Origin: Nocardioides sp. QY071
GTDB lineage: Bacteria; Actinomycetota; Actinomycetes; Propionibacteriales; Nocardioidaceae
DNA: 64,000 bases
Direction of reading: 5' to 3'
NCBI RefSeq assembly: GCF_029961765.1
Contig: NZ_CP124681.1
Location: forward strand, 5,456,001 to 5,520,000
A model generated the notes under the pieces. It was not told the origin of the DNA. It ran no database searches and worked only from the letters and a program-made list of their open reading frames with translations. The first letter of the stretch is position 1; each line of letters begins with the position of its first letter. Made by a program: the position numbers and the translations under genes. Shown here in pieces: positions 1 to 7,564 of the stretch.

Positions 1-293
1 GCAGGCAGCAGGTTGGGCGACTGGAAAACGATCCCGACCTGGTCGCGGCGCAGCCGGACCCGGCCGCGGTCGGAGAGCGCGCTCGCGTCGCTGCCACCGA
101 GCAGCACCCGGCCCTCGTCGGGGGCGCGGAGCAGGCCGGCCACCGCGACGAGGGTCGACTTGCCGGAGCCCGAGGCGCCGGTGACCGCGACGGTCTCGCC
201 CGGCTGGACCTCGAGGTCGAGCCGGTCGAGGAGGACGCGGCGTGTGGTGCCGTCCGGGACGGCGACGGTGATGTTCTCCAGGCGCAGGGACAT
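1..293 (-). CDS. ABC transporter ATP-binding protein, MacB/LolD type (C-terminus outside window)
   Basis: The first 97 residues of an ABC ATPase are visible; the rest lies left of the window. The Walker A loop GASGSGKST is near residues 38-46 and a Q-loop FQSPNLLP lies at the cut end. A short N-terminus beginning at the core beta-strand and the following FtsX-like permease are typical of LolD/MacB lipoprotein or drug export ATPases. It lies 26 nt downstream of the permease gene on the same strand, so the two are very probably one operon under the palindromic operator at 1433-1477. The substrate cannot be read from this fragment. Confidence 0.9.
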   Translation of the reverse strand, partial: MSLRLENITVAVPDGTTRRVLLDRLDLEVQPGETVAVTGASGSGKSTLVAVAGLLRAPDEGRVLLGGSDASALSDRGRVRLRRDQVGIVFQSPNLLP

Positions 294-319
294 GGGGTTC
301 TCCTTCAGCTCGGTCGAGG

Positions 320-1417
320 TCAGTCGGCGCTGCGCAGCGCCATGGCGGGGTCGACGGACACCACGTGCCGGATTCCGGCAAGACAGCCGAGCAGGCCGGC
401 GACGACCAGCAGCCCGAGGGCGGTCAGGGCAGGTCCGGCCGCGAGCCGGAAAGGCACGGCGGTGTTGCCGATGAGCGCACCGACGCCGAACGCGACCAGC
501 CCGCCCAGCGCCGTGGCGCCGAGGAGCACGACGACCAGCTGCCCGACGGCATCACGGGCCACGTACGCACGCGAGGCGCCGAGAGCCTTGAGCAGCGCGA
601 TCTGGCGGGCCCGCTGCATGGTCCACACCACGAAGAAGGCGCCGACGATGAGCGCGGAGATGACGAGCAGGAACCACTGGATCATCGACATGGTCTGGGT
701 CTCACCGGCGTAGCCGGGCGAGCCGGCGTAGGCCTGCTCCTTGGTGACGGTCGCGGTGCCGGCGTCGGCGTCGATCCGCGCGGCCGCGGCCGCGACCGCG
801 TCGGGGTCGCCCTTCAGCGCGATCGCGGAGAAGCGGCCGCGGGCGTTGTCGCCGTACAGCAGCGACTGCCAGGTCTCGAGGCCGGTGAAGGCGATCTCGA
901 CGTGGCCGTACGAGCCGGCGTAGGTGAAGCCGAGGACCGGGACCAGCTCGTCGACGCCGACGATGGTCAGCTCGTCACCGACCTCGATCCCCTGCTCCTC
1001 GAACTCGTGGCTGAGCACCAGCCCCGGTGGTCCGGCGAGCGCCTCCTCGGCGTCGTGGCGTGGGGCGAGGAAGGAGCCGGCGGGTACGCCGAACAGCGCG
1101 ATGTCGACCGTCGTACCGCCCTCGGTGCGGGCGTTCACGAAGGAGACGCCGAGCGGCGAGGCCTCGATGCCGTCGACGCCCGACCACCGCTGGAGGTCCT
1201 CGTCGTTGAGCGTGGAGCGGCTGAAGGTCTCCTCCGCGCCTGACTGGAACGCCAGGTGGGTCATGTGCAGGCGGCGCAGGCCGGAGATGCCGTCGTCGAC
1301 GAGCCCGTTGGCCAGGCCGGACAGCATGGTCGCCAGCATCGCCACGAGGGCGATCACCGACCCGACGAGGACGAACCGCCCCCGAGCGACACGCAGCTCC
1401 CTCAGCGCGAGGTACAT
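320..1417 (-). CDS. FtsX-like ABC transporter permease
   Basis: A 365-residue membrane protein with the FtsX/MacB layout: one transmembrane helix near residues 15-38, a soluble extracytoplasmic domain of about 190 residues, then three C-terminal helices (around 245-268, 290-315, 335-358). ALLKALGAS just after the second helix is the usual coupling segment of this family. I start it at the ATG at 1417, which has a GGGAG Shine-Dalgarno 8 nt upstream; a GTG at 1426 would sit on top of that site. It partners the ATPase that follows. The family exports lipoproteins, peptides or drugs, but the substrate is unknown here. Confidence 0.88.
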   Translation of the reverse strand: MYLALRELRVARGRFVLVGSVIALVAMLATMLSGLANGLVDDGISGLRRLHMTHLAFQSGAEETFSRSTLNDEDLQRWSGVDGIEASPLGVSFVNARTEGGTTVDIALFGVPAGSFLAPRHDAEEALAGPPGLVLSHEFEEQGIEVGDELTIVGVDELVPVLGFTYAGSYGHVEIAFTGLETWQSLLYGDNARGRFSAIALKGDPDAVAAAAARIDADAGTATVTKEQAYAGSPGYAGETQTMSMIQWFLLVISALIVGAFFVVWTMQRARQIALLKALGASRAYVARDAVGQLVVVLLGATALGGLVAFGVGALIGNTAVPFRLAAGPALTALGLLVVAGLLGCLAGIRHVVSVDPAMALRSAD

Positions 1418-1432
1418 CTCCACCACTCCCTA

Positions 1433-1477
1433 TTTGCAGACACTGTGTCGACATCATAGCGACATGGTGTCTGCAAA
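1433..1477. promoter_or_regulatory. 45-bp palindromic double operator upstream of the FtsX/ABC operon
   Basis: The outer arms TTTGCAGACAC (1433-1443) and GTGTCTGCAAA (1467-1477) are perfect inverted repeats. Each half also holds its own near-palindrome, GACACTGTGTC (1439-1449) and GACATGGTGTC (1461-1471), with starts exactly 22 bp apart. On the minus strand a TATGAT hexamer (1458-1453) lies between the halves and is a plausible -10 for the FtsX gene. This architecture fits two dimers of a TetR- or MarR-like repressor on one DNA face. The cognate regulator is not identifiable in the window. Confidence 0.6.
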
Positions 1478-1493
1478 CAGAGGATCGAGACCT

Positions 1494-1784
1494 TCAGCCC
1501 TTCTGGATCGCCGCCAGGACGGCGTCCAGCTTCGTCTTCAGCTCGGGCACCTCGTCGAGCAGGACGAGCTTCTCGTTGAGGTCGCCCAGCAGCGCCTGCA
1601 CCTCGCCGAGCACCACCTTGGTCTCGGCCAGCGTGGTGTCGACGCTGGTCAGCTTGCCGTCGACGTCGGCCAGCGTGGTGCCGACGGTGCCGAGCGTGGT
1701 GTCGACGTTTCCGAGCGCGGTCTCGGCGCTCTTGAGCACCTTGTCGGCGCGCTTCAGCACGTCGGCGACGGGATTCAGCCCCAT
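1494..1784 (-). CDS. Small coiled-coil protein with 7-residue repeats, unknown function
   Basis: A 96-residue protein made almost entirely of a seven-residue pattern (VDTTLGT, VGTTLAD, VDGKLTS, VDTTLAE and similar) between residues 25 and 75, predicting one long amphipathic helix or coiled coil. It has no cysteine, signal peptide or membrane segment. A GGAGG Shine-Dalgarno sits 4 nt before the ATG. It ends about 70 bp before the FtsX start and begins about 50 bp after the DUF2236 gene, all on the minus strand. I do not recognise a family; phasin-like or scaffold proteins have similar composition, but that is only analogy. Confidence 0.65.
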   Translation of the reverse strand: MGLNPVADVLKRADKVLKSAETALGNVDTTLGTVGTTLADVDGKLTSVDTTLAETKVVLGEVQALLGDLNEKLVLLDEVPELKTKLDAVLAAIQKG

Positions 1785-1834
1785 GGATCCTCCTTCAGCA
1801 CACGAACAGTGGGCTCACTCTGGCAGGCGGGCCC

Positions 1835-2896
1835 TCAGGCCAGGCGGCCCAGCACGGCCTCGGACTCGACGAGCCCGGCGTCGCTGGGCGCCTCGCCCCG
1901 CCCGAACACCGACTGGCGCTGCTTGGCGCGCCAGGCCAGGTGCGCCTGGGCCGGCCGGTCGTACCCGTAGCGCTCCTGGGCCTGCACCGGCGTCAGCAGC
2001 TCCGGGGTCACCGGGGCCACGCCGAGCAGGACCGGCGCGACCACCGGGACGGTGCTGGGCGAGAGCAGCCCGAGGATGCGCAGCTGGAGCCGCTTGCTCA
2101 CCGAGATCGCGGCGAAGGTCGCGCGCAGCACCGGCCGCGCCAACACGTCCATGAACCGCGGCTGGGTCACCTCGCCCATCTCCCGCATCCAGTGCGGCAA
2201 CGTCGCGATCACGCCGGCGCGGAAGAACCGCCCGACGACCCACTGCGCCGGGCGCAGCACGAGCGGCACCTCGACGAGCTGGTCGATGTCCATCAGGTGC
2301 TTCATCGCCCGCTGCGCGATGGGCGAGCCGGACATCACCGGCCGCATCCGCTCGTAGTAGGAGTGCAGCTCGGCGCGCGAGCGCGGTACGTCGTCGGGCG
2401 AGCAGGTCTGCAGCTCGGCGGCCCGCGCGCACTCCTCCCAGTACTGCGCCTCCTCGGCCTCGGACAGTCGCCCCGGCCCGTACATCTCGTACGCCTTGAG
2501 CACCGAGTGCCAACCGGTGACGAGGATCCACAGCTGCGAGTCGGGGTCGTTGGCGTCGTACTGCCCACCGCCGTAGGGCTCGGTGCCGATCGCCTTGCTG
2601 TGCACCTTGACCAGCACGTCTGCGGCGCGGGCCGTGGCCCGGCTGCCGCCGAAGGCGACCAGCGCGAAGTAGTGGATGGTGCGGTCGTAGCGGGTCTTCG
2701 GCCGCCTGTAGATGTCCTGGGTCCGGTCGACCGAGGCCACCAGGTTGGGGTCGAGCTCCTCGGCGACGACCGCCCGGCTGAAGCCGATGGTCAGCGAGGT
2801 CGGGTAGCCCCAGACCTTCCAGGCCACGGACTCGGGGCCGAAGAAGCCGTAGTCCTCGGCGGGCGTGATCTCACGGGAGCGTTTCAGGATCGCCAT
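1835..2896 (-). CDS. DUF2236 (MpaB/rubber oxygenase-like) family protein
   Basis: 353 residues matching the oxygenase MpaB / latex-clearing protein family (DUF2236), whose characterised members are heme-b oxygenases. Seen here: the N-terminal FGPESVAWKVWGYPT segment, a VHSKAIG stretch near residue 97 where the family has its conserved histidine/arginine region, and a DPDSQLWILVTGWHSV block near residue 120. No signal peptide is evident. It is divergently transcribed from a TetR gene; a CTAC-N6-GTAG inverted repeat lies in the 61-bp gap. The substrate is unknown; a lipid or terpenoid is only a guess. Confidence 0.85.
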   Translation of the reverse strand: MAILKRSREITPAEDYGFFGPESVAWKVWGYPTSLTIGFSRAVVAEELDPNLVASVDRTQDIYRRPKTRYDRTIHYFALVAFGGSRATARAADVLVKVHSKAIGTEPYGGGQYDANDPDSQLWILVTGWHSVLKAYEMYGPGRLSEAEEAQYWEECARAAELQTCSPDDVPRSRAELHSYYERMRPVMSGSPIAQRAMKHLMDIDQLVEVPLVLRPAQWVVGRFFRAGVIATLPHWMREMGEVTQPRFMDVLARPVLRATFAAISVSKRLQLRILGLLSPSTVPVVAPVLLGVAPVTPELLTPVQAQERYGYDRPAQAHLAWRAKQRQSVFGRGEAPSDAGLVESEAVLGRLA

Positions 2897-2908
2897 GGTC
2901 CCAGAATG

Positions 2909-2922
2909 CTACGGTCGTGTAG
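2909..2922. promoter_or_regulatory. Candidate TetR operator (CTAC-N6-GTAG)
   Basis: An inverted repeat CTAC/GTAG with a 6-bp spacer in the short gap between the divergent DUF2236 and TetR genes. It overlaps a TAGCAT hexamer on the minus strand and could let the TetR protein control both genes. The arms are short, so this is tentative. Confidence 0.35.
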
Positions 2923-2957
2923 TAAATGGAAGCGGGAGTTCGACCTAGGGTGGGCAC

Positions 2958-3566
2958 ATGTCCGAGACCGCCCGCAAGCGCCGCCCGTACGCCGCGCGCG
3001 TGCCGATGGCCGAGCGCCGCGAGCAGCTCCTCGACGCCGCCCTGACGATCATCGACCGCGACGGGTACGACGGCGTCTCGATCGACGCCATCGCCCGCGA
3101 GGTCGGGGTCACCCGGCCGGTGGTGTACGGCGCCTTCGACGGGCTCGGCCCGCTGCTGACCGCGCTCCTCGACCGGCAGCAGCAGCGCGCGATCACCCAG
3201 CTCTACGGCGCCCTCCCGCTCGCCGCACTGGCCGGCACCCCGCTCGCGATCGTCGAGCAGGGCATCCCGGCGCTGCACGCGATGGTGCTGGCGGACCCGC
3301 TCACCTGGCGCGCGATCCTCCAGTCGCCGGGCAACGTCCCGGACCCGGTGCGCGAACGGATCGAGGGCGACCGCGGCCGGGTGCTGGGCACGATCCGGAT
3401 GATGGTCGCCGCGGTCCTGCCGGGCGCGGACGCGGAGGTGCTCGCCCACGCGATCCTCGCGCTGCTGGAGCACTTCGGCCAACAGGTGCTCGCCGACCCG
3501 GAGCGGTTCACAGCCGAGCGACTCACTGCGGCCGCCCGGGCGATGATCGGGGCGTGGCTCCCGTGA
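2958..3566 (+). CDS. TetR family transcriptional regulator
   Basis: 202 residues with a TetR N-terminal helix-turn-helix at about residues 16-62 (the AERREQLLDAALTIIDRDGY opening and IDAIAREVGVTRPVVYGAF recognition region). The C-terminal ligand domain is helical and unassigned. The ATG is exactly 6 nt after a TAGGGT hexamer (2946-2951), so the mRNA is probably leaderless. It is divergent from the DUF2236 gene, its likely target, and overlaps the following acetyltransferase start by 4 nt, suggesting cotranscription with 3563-4533. Confidence 0.92.
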   Translation: MSETARKRRPYAARVPMAERREQLLDAALTIIDRDGYDGVSIDAIAREVGVTRPVVYGAFDGLGPLLTALLDRQQQRAITQLYGALPLAALAGTPLAIVEQGIPALHAMVLADPLTWRAILQSPGNVPDPVRERIEGDRGRVLGTIRMMVAAVLPGADAEVLAHAILALLEHFGQQVLADPERFTAERLTAAARAMIGAWLP

Positions 3567-4054
3567 CCGGCCCCGCGCCCAGCCCCGTGACGGTCCGGCT
3601 CGCGGCTCCCGCCGACGCCTTCGTGGTCGGCGGCCTGCTGTTCGACTTCAACACCGAGTTCGCGTCGCCGACGCCGAGCGCGGCCGACTTCGGCGACCGC
3701 TTCGCCACCCTGCTGACGCGACCCGACGTCCTCGTCGTGCTCGCCGAGGACCCGGCCACCGGCGACGCGACCGGGTTCGGCTACCTCACTCTGCGTCCCA
3801 CGCCGTACGGCGACGGCCCGCTCGCCCAGCTCGAGGAGCTCTACGTCGTCCCGCCACTGCGTGACCGGGGCATCGGCACCGCCCTGCTGACCCGCGCGGT
3901 CGCCGAGGTCGAGCAGCGCGGCGCGATCGAGGTGCACATCAACGTCGACGAGGTCGACACCGAAACCCGGCGGTTCTACGAGCGGCACGGGTTCACGAAC
4001 ATCGAGCCCGGCGCGGACTACCGCATGCTCTGCTACCTCCGCGAGCTGACGTGA
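3563..4054 (+). CDS. GNAT family N-acetyltransferase
   Basis: A 163-residue acetyltransferase. The start is the GTG that overlaps the preceding TGA (GTGA). Residues 12-160 form a GNAT fold: motif A reads LEELYVVPPLRDRGIGTALL (about 92-111), holding the R/Q-x-x-G-x-G/A acetyl-CoA pyrophosphate loop as RDRGIG, followed by the family-typical NVDEVDTETRRFYERHGF segment. The acceptor substrate is unknown. It sits in a TetR-GNAT-GNAT operon with 4-nt overlaps. Confidence 0.88.
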   Translation: MTGPAPSPVTVRLAAPADAFVVGGLLFDFNTEFASPTPSAADFGDRFATLLTRPDVLVVLAEDPATGDATGFGYLTLRPTPYGDGPLAQLEELYVVPPLRDRGIGTALLTRAVAEVEQRGAIEVHINVDEVDTETRRFYERHGFTNIEPGADYRMLCYLRELT

Positions 4055-4533
4055 CGCGGCTCAGGCCGGCCCGAGCGGGCGAGGCCGCCCTGCTGTCGGA
4101 CCTCGCGCTGCGGTCGAAGGGCCATTGGGGCTACGACGCAGCCTTCCTCGAGGCCTGCCGCGACGAGCTGACGATGCGCGACGAAGAGCTCGCCGCGCGT
4201 CGTACCGTCGTCGCGGAGCTGACCGACAGCCGGGGCGGCCGGGTCGTCGGCTTCCGCACCCTCGAGGGCGAGCCGCCGGTGGGGGTGCTCGGGATGATGT
4301 TCGTCGACCCGGACGCGATCGGCCGCGGCGTCGGCGGCGCGCTGGCCCGCCACCTGATCGAGGAGGCTCGCGCCACCGGCTTCACCCGGCTCACCATCGA
4401 CGCCGACCCCAACGCGGAGGCGTTCTACCTCGCCCAGGGCGCGGTCCGGGTCGGCGCGACGCCGTCGGGCTCGATCGCCGGCCGGGTGCTCCCGCAGCTG
4501 GAGCTCGATCTCTCAGGCCCGGTGGTCTCGTGA
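4051..4533 (+). CDS. GNAT family N-acetyltransferase
   Basis: A 160-residue acetyltransferase starting at a GTG overlapping the previous stop by 4 nt. The acetyl-CoA loop is seen as MFVDPDAIGRGVGGALARHL (about residues 88-107) and the closing DADPNAEAFYLAQGAV strand-helix is typical of GNATs. The last 21 bp overlap, convergently, the end of the AraC gene. It is only remotely like the neighbouring acetyltransferase, so this is not a simple recent duplication. Substrate unknown. Confidence 0.87.
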   Translation: MTRLRPARAGEAALLSDLALRSKGHWGYDAAFLEACRDELTMRDEELAARRTVVAELTDSRGGRVVGFRTLEGEPPVGVLGMMFVDPDAIGRGVGGALARHLIEEARATGFTRLTIDADPNAEAFYLAQGAVRVGATPSGSIAGRVLPQLELDLSGPVVS

Positions 4534-5394
4534 CGGTCGCTGCGCGACCTCCTCGACCTCCGGCGCCGGCTCCGCGCTGAACTCCCCCGGCGTGACGCCG
4601 GTGACCGCGCGGAAGTCCCGCGTGAGGTGGGCCTGGTCGGCGTACCCCAGCTCGACGGCCACCCGCGCCAGGTCGACCCGCTCGCCGGCGCGCAGCAGGT
4701 CCGCCGCGTCGTGCAGCCGGCGGCGCTGCACCAGCCACTTCGGCGAGAGCCCGATCCGGCGCCGGGTCAGCCGCTGCAGGGTCCGCTCGCCGATGTCGAA
4801 CTTCTCGCACACCTGGGAGACCCGCTGCACCTCGCGCTCGCCCTCGATGTACTCGACGATCGCGTTGACCAGCCGCCCCTCGTCGTCGACCGGCACGAGT
4901 ACGGCGAGCGCCTCGGCCACCAGCGCGCACGCCTCCTGCTGGCGGGCGACCTCGGCGGGATCGTCCCCGAGCGCCTCCGCCACCGCGCCGACCAGGCCCG
5001 CCGCGTCCAGACCGGCGACGGACGCCAGCGGGCGACGCTGGTTGGTCAGCTCCGCCACCGGCCCGCCGACCAGCGCCAGCCCGGCGGCCGGCTGCATCAT
5101 GGCGCCGACCACCCAGCCGGACCCGCTGAGCTCCTCGGTGCTCAGCCCGGCGTGCGGGCCGACCAGCTGCGCGCCGTCCGGGCCGACGACGACCTGGCAC
5201 ACCGGGTACTGCAACACCCGCTGCACCGAGGTCTCGCCCGGCGGCAGCGACCAGACCGGCACCCAGAACCGGCGTACGGCGTCGGCCAGGGACGGCGGCG
5301 GGGCGTAGCGCCGCAGCGACGGGGCGAACCCGCGAACGTCGCGCAGGGCTGCGGGCTCGACGACGTCGAGCGGTCCGTCGGGCGTCCAGCGCAT
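4513..5394 (-). CDS. AraC family transcriptional regulator
   Basis: 293 residues with an N-terminal effector-type domain (about 1-165) of the kind often found beside glyoxalase genes, and a C-terminal AraC DNA-binding domain (about 180-275). The second helix-turn-helix reads LARVAVELGYADQAHLTRDF followed by RAVTGVTPGEF, the family signature. It is divergent from the VOC protein gene at 5445 with a 50-bp gap; regulation of that gene is a reasonable inference. Confidence 0.9.
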   Translation of the reverse strand: MRWTPDGPLDVVEPAALRDVRGFAPSLRRYAPPPSLADAVRRFWVPVWSLPPGETSVQRVLQYPVCQVVVGPDGAQLVGPHAGLSTEELSGSGWVVGAMMQPAAGLALVGGPVAELTNQRRPLASVAGLDAAGLVGAVAEALGDDPAEVARQQEACALVAEALAVLVPVDDEGRLVNAIVEYIEGEREVQRVSQVCEKFDIGERTLQRLTRRRIGLSPKWLVQRRRLHDAADLLRAGERVDLARVAVELGYADQAHLTRDFRAVTGVTPGEFSAEPAPEVEEVAQRPSRDHRA

Positions 5395-5444
5395 GTGTCG
5401 GATTCTTTCAAGACACTGTCGGTGCCCCGAGGGAAGGTGGGGAC

Positions 5445-5834
5445 ATGACTTCTCCCGTGACCGAGCTCATCGCCTTCACCATCGACTCCGCCGATGCCGC
5501 GGCGCTGGCCCGCTTCTACGCCGAGCTGACCGGCGGCGAGGTGACCGGCGACTACCCGGAGTACGGGTACGCGTCGGCCTCCGTCCTGGGCGCGACCTTC
5601 AACTTCCAGACCGTGCAGGACTTCTCCCGCCCGCAGTGGCCCGGCCAGGCGCACCCGCAGCAGTTCCACCTCGACTTCCGGGTGCCCGACCTCGAGGCGG
5701 CGACCGCGCACGCCCGCTCGCTCGGCGCGAGCGTGGCCGAGACCCAGCCGGCCGCGGAGGTGGGTGGCGCGTGGCGGGTCATGCTCGACCCCGACGGCCA
5801 CCCGTTCTGCCTGTGCCCGCCGCAGGAGGCCTGA
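5445..5834 (+). CDS. VOC (glyoxalase/bleomycin resistance) family protein
   Basis: 129 residues forming one VOC module: a beta-strand ELIAFTIDSADAAALARFYAEL start, QFHLDFRVPDLEAATAHARSLGA in the middle, and a C-terminal VMLDPDGHPFCLCPP strand typical of the glyoxalase-like subgroup. Possible metal ligands are the middle histidine (HLDF) and a C-terminal acidic residue, but the set looks incomplete, so catalysis is uncertain. A GGTGGGGAC ribosome-binding region precedes the ATG. It is divergent from the AraC gene. Confidence 0.85.
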   Translation: MTSPVTELIAFTIDSADAAALARFYAELTGGEVTGDYPEYGYASASVLGATFNFQTVQDFSRPQWPGQAHPQQFHLDFRVPDLEAATAHARSLGASVAETQPAAEVGGAWRVMLDPDGHPFCLCPPQEA

Positions 5835-5859
5835 GCGCGTTCGCCCGAACCGGTGACAG

Positions 5860-5897
5860 CCCGGCGCACCCCGGCCCATGATGGGGCATGCGCCGGG
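5860..5897 (+). other. GC-rich hairpin covering the start codon of the 5888 gene
   Basis: CCCGGCGCA (5860-5868) pairs perfectly with TGCGCCGGG (5889-5897), with CCCC/GGGG able to extend it inward. The ATG of the next gene begins at 5888, so start codon and first codons lie inside the 3' arm. Translation may therefore need unfolding; alternatively the palindrome may act as DNA. Confidence 0.5.
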
Positions 5898-6166
5898 TGC
5901 ACCAACCCCTCCCGAGCGCGGGCGCGGCCTACCTCGACGCCCGCGGGGACGGTCGTGCGCTGAGGGTCAGCTGGCACGCGGAGGCCGAGGTCGTCGTCCT
6001 GTCCCTGTGGCGCGACAACGTCTGCACCGGCAGCTTCCAGCTCGCGCTCGAGGACGTCCCGGGCCTGGTCGACCTGCTCGCGGCCCGGTACGGCGACGCA
6101 CCTGACGAATGGGCCGTTTATCCCCCCGATACGGAGCCCATTCGTCAGGTGCGTGGTGGAGCCTGA
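5888..6166 (+). CDS. Hypothetical protein with palindrome-encoded C-terminus
   Basis: A 92-residue soluble protein of unknown function. The body (residues 1-70; SWHAEAEVVVLSLWRDNVCTGSF in the centre, then an acidic helix ending LVDLLAARYG) reads as a genuine small domain. The last 20 residues, DEWAVYPPDTEPIRQVRGGA, are encoded by the long palindrome at 6097-6153, so the original C-terminus may have been replaced by this element. It is convergent with the aldehyde dehydrogenase gene (5-nt gap). The start codon is buried in the 5860-5897 hairpin. Confidence 0.6.
   Translation: MRRVHQPLPSAGAAYLDARGDGRALRVSWHAEAEVVVLSLWRDNVCTGSFQLALEDVPGLVDLLAARYGDAPDEWAVYPPDTEPIRQVRGGA
6097..6153. repeat. 57-bp intergenic palindrome, copy A of the CTGACGAATGGGC family
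   Basis: Perfect 18-bp arms (6097-6114 and 6136-6153) around a 21-bp loop. The core arm CACCTGACGAATGGGC recurs with one change in the palindrome at 14526-14584. It lies at a convergent gene junction, where it could form a bidirectional terminator stem, but no T-tract follows. Part of it encodes the C-terminus of the upstream gene. Confidence 0.8.
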
Positions 6167-6171
6167 GCCGG

Positions 6172-7515
6172 TCAGCCGACCGTGCGGATCAGCTTCTTGT
6201 TGACGAACTCCTCCATGCCGTAGCGGCTCAGCTCACGGCCGAAGCCGGAGCGCTTGATGCCGCCGAACGGCAGCTCGGCCGCGTCGAGTCCGACGCCGTT
6301 GACGAACACCATGCCGGCCTCGATCTGGTCGGCCACGCGCTGGGCCTGGGCGGCGTCGGTGGAGAAGACGTAGGAGCCCAGGCCGTACGGCGTGTCGTTG
6401 GCGATCTGGACCGCCTCGTCCTCGTCGGCGGCGCGGAACACCATCGCCACCGGGCCGAAGAGCTCCTGGCGGTAGGCCGGGTTGTCGGTCGTGATGCCCG
6501 AGAGCACGCCGCTGGGGTAGAACGCGCCGTTGCGCTCCCCGGCGGTGGCCAGCTGCGCGCCACCCGCGACGGCCACCTCGACCTGCTTCGCGAGGTTCTC
6601 CGCGGCGGTGACCGAGGACAGCGGCGAGCCGCCGGAGGCCGCGAGCAGCTTCTCGGTGAACTTGGCGACGAACTCGTCGTACAGGCCGTCGACCACGATG
6701 AACCGCTTGCCGCCGTTGCAGACCTGGCCGGCGTTGTCCATGCGGGCGAAGACGGCGGCCTCGACGGTGGCGTCGAGGTCGTCGGAGGACAGCACGATGA
6801 ACGGGTCCGAGCCGCCGAGCTCGAGGACGACCTTCTTCAGGTTGCGCCCGGCGATCTCGGCGACGGCGGCACCGGCACGCTCGGAGCCGGTGAGCGAGAC
6901 ACCCTGGACACGCGGGTCGGCGATGATGTCGGCGACCTGCTCGTTGGTGGCATAGATGTTGACGTAGGCGCCCTCGGGGAAGCCGGCGTCCTTGAAGATC
7001 TGCTCCTGCAGCGCGGCCGAGCGCGGGCACTGCGGCGCGTGCTTGAGCAGGATCGTGTTGCCGATGATCAGGTTCGGACCGGCGAAGCGGGCGATCTGGT
7101 AGACGGGGAAGTTCCACGGCATGATCCCGAGCAGGACACCGACCGGCATCTTGCGCACGACCGCGGTGCCCTCGCCCTCGCCGAGCTCGATCGGCTCGTC
7201 GGCGAGGAAGCGCTCGGCGTTGTCGGCGTAGAACTCGTAGATCGCGGCGGAGAAGTCGACCTCGCCCTCCGCGTCGGCGAGCGGCTTGCCCATCTCCTCG
7301 ACCATCGCGGCCGACAGCTCGGCGCTGCGCTCGCGGTGCAGCTCGGCGACCCGGCGGATCAGCGCCGCCCGGTCGGCGACAGTGGAGGTCCGGCCCCAGG
7401 AGCCGTACGCCGCGGAGGCCGCGTCGATCGCGGCGGCGATGTCGGCGTCGGTGGCGGTCGGGAAGGTCTCGACCAGCTCCCCGGTCGCGGGGTTGCGGAC
7501 GGCGTACTCGGTCAT
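6172..7515 (-). CDS. Aldehyde dehydrogenase, succinate-semialdehyde dehydrogenase type
   Basis: 447 residues of the NAD(P)-dependent aldehyde dehydrogenase superfamily. Motifs in order: PWNFP with the oxyanion-hole asparagine, VSLTGSERAG (cofactor), VVLELGGSDPFIV with the general-base glutamate, and NAGQVCNGGKR with the nucleophilic cysteine. The C-terminal ELPFGGIKRSGFGRELSRYG is typical of the SSADH-like (GabD/YneI) subgroup, and its length is on the short side, as in that subgroup. It is last in the polyamine-transport operon, suggesting it oxidises aminobutyraldehyde or succinate semialdehyde formed during putrescine or GABA breakdown. Confidence 0.9.
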   Translation of the reverse strand: MTEYAVRNPATGELVETFPTATDADIAAAIDAASAAYGSWGRTSTVADRAALIRRVAELHRERSAELSAAMVEEMGKPLADAEGEVDFSAAIYEFYADNAERFLADEPIELGEGEGTAVVRKMPVGVLLGIMPWNFPVYQIARFAGPNLIIGNTILLKHAPQCPRSAALQEQIFKDAGFPEGAYVNIYATNEQVADIIADPRVQGVSLTGSERAGAAVAEIAGRNLKKVVLELGGSDPFIVLSSDDLDATVEAAVFARMDNAGQVCNGGKRFIVVDGLYDEFVAKFTEKLLAASGGSPLSSVTAAENLAKQVEVAVAGGAQLATAGERNGAFYPSGVLSGITTDNPAYRQELFGPVAMVFRAADEDEAVQIANDTPYGLGSYVFSTDAAQAQRVADQIEAGMVFVNGVGLDAAELPFGGIKRSGFGRELSRYGMEEFVNKKLIRTVG

Positions 7516-7564
7516 GGGGGTGGTGCTCCTTCTGGATGGGGTGTCGGTGGGTGCAACGGGTGGA

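Noticed and set aside
1940..4054. A 704-residue frame ending in a GNAT domain
   Set aside because: Only the last 163 residues are protein-like; the earlier part is antisense to the DUF2236 gene and off-frame to TetR.
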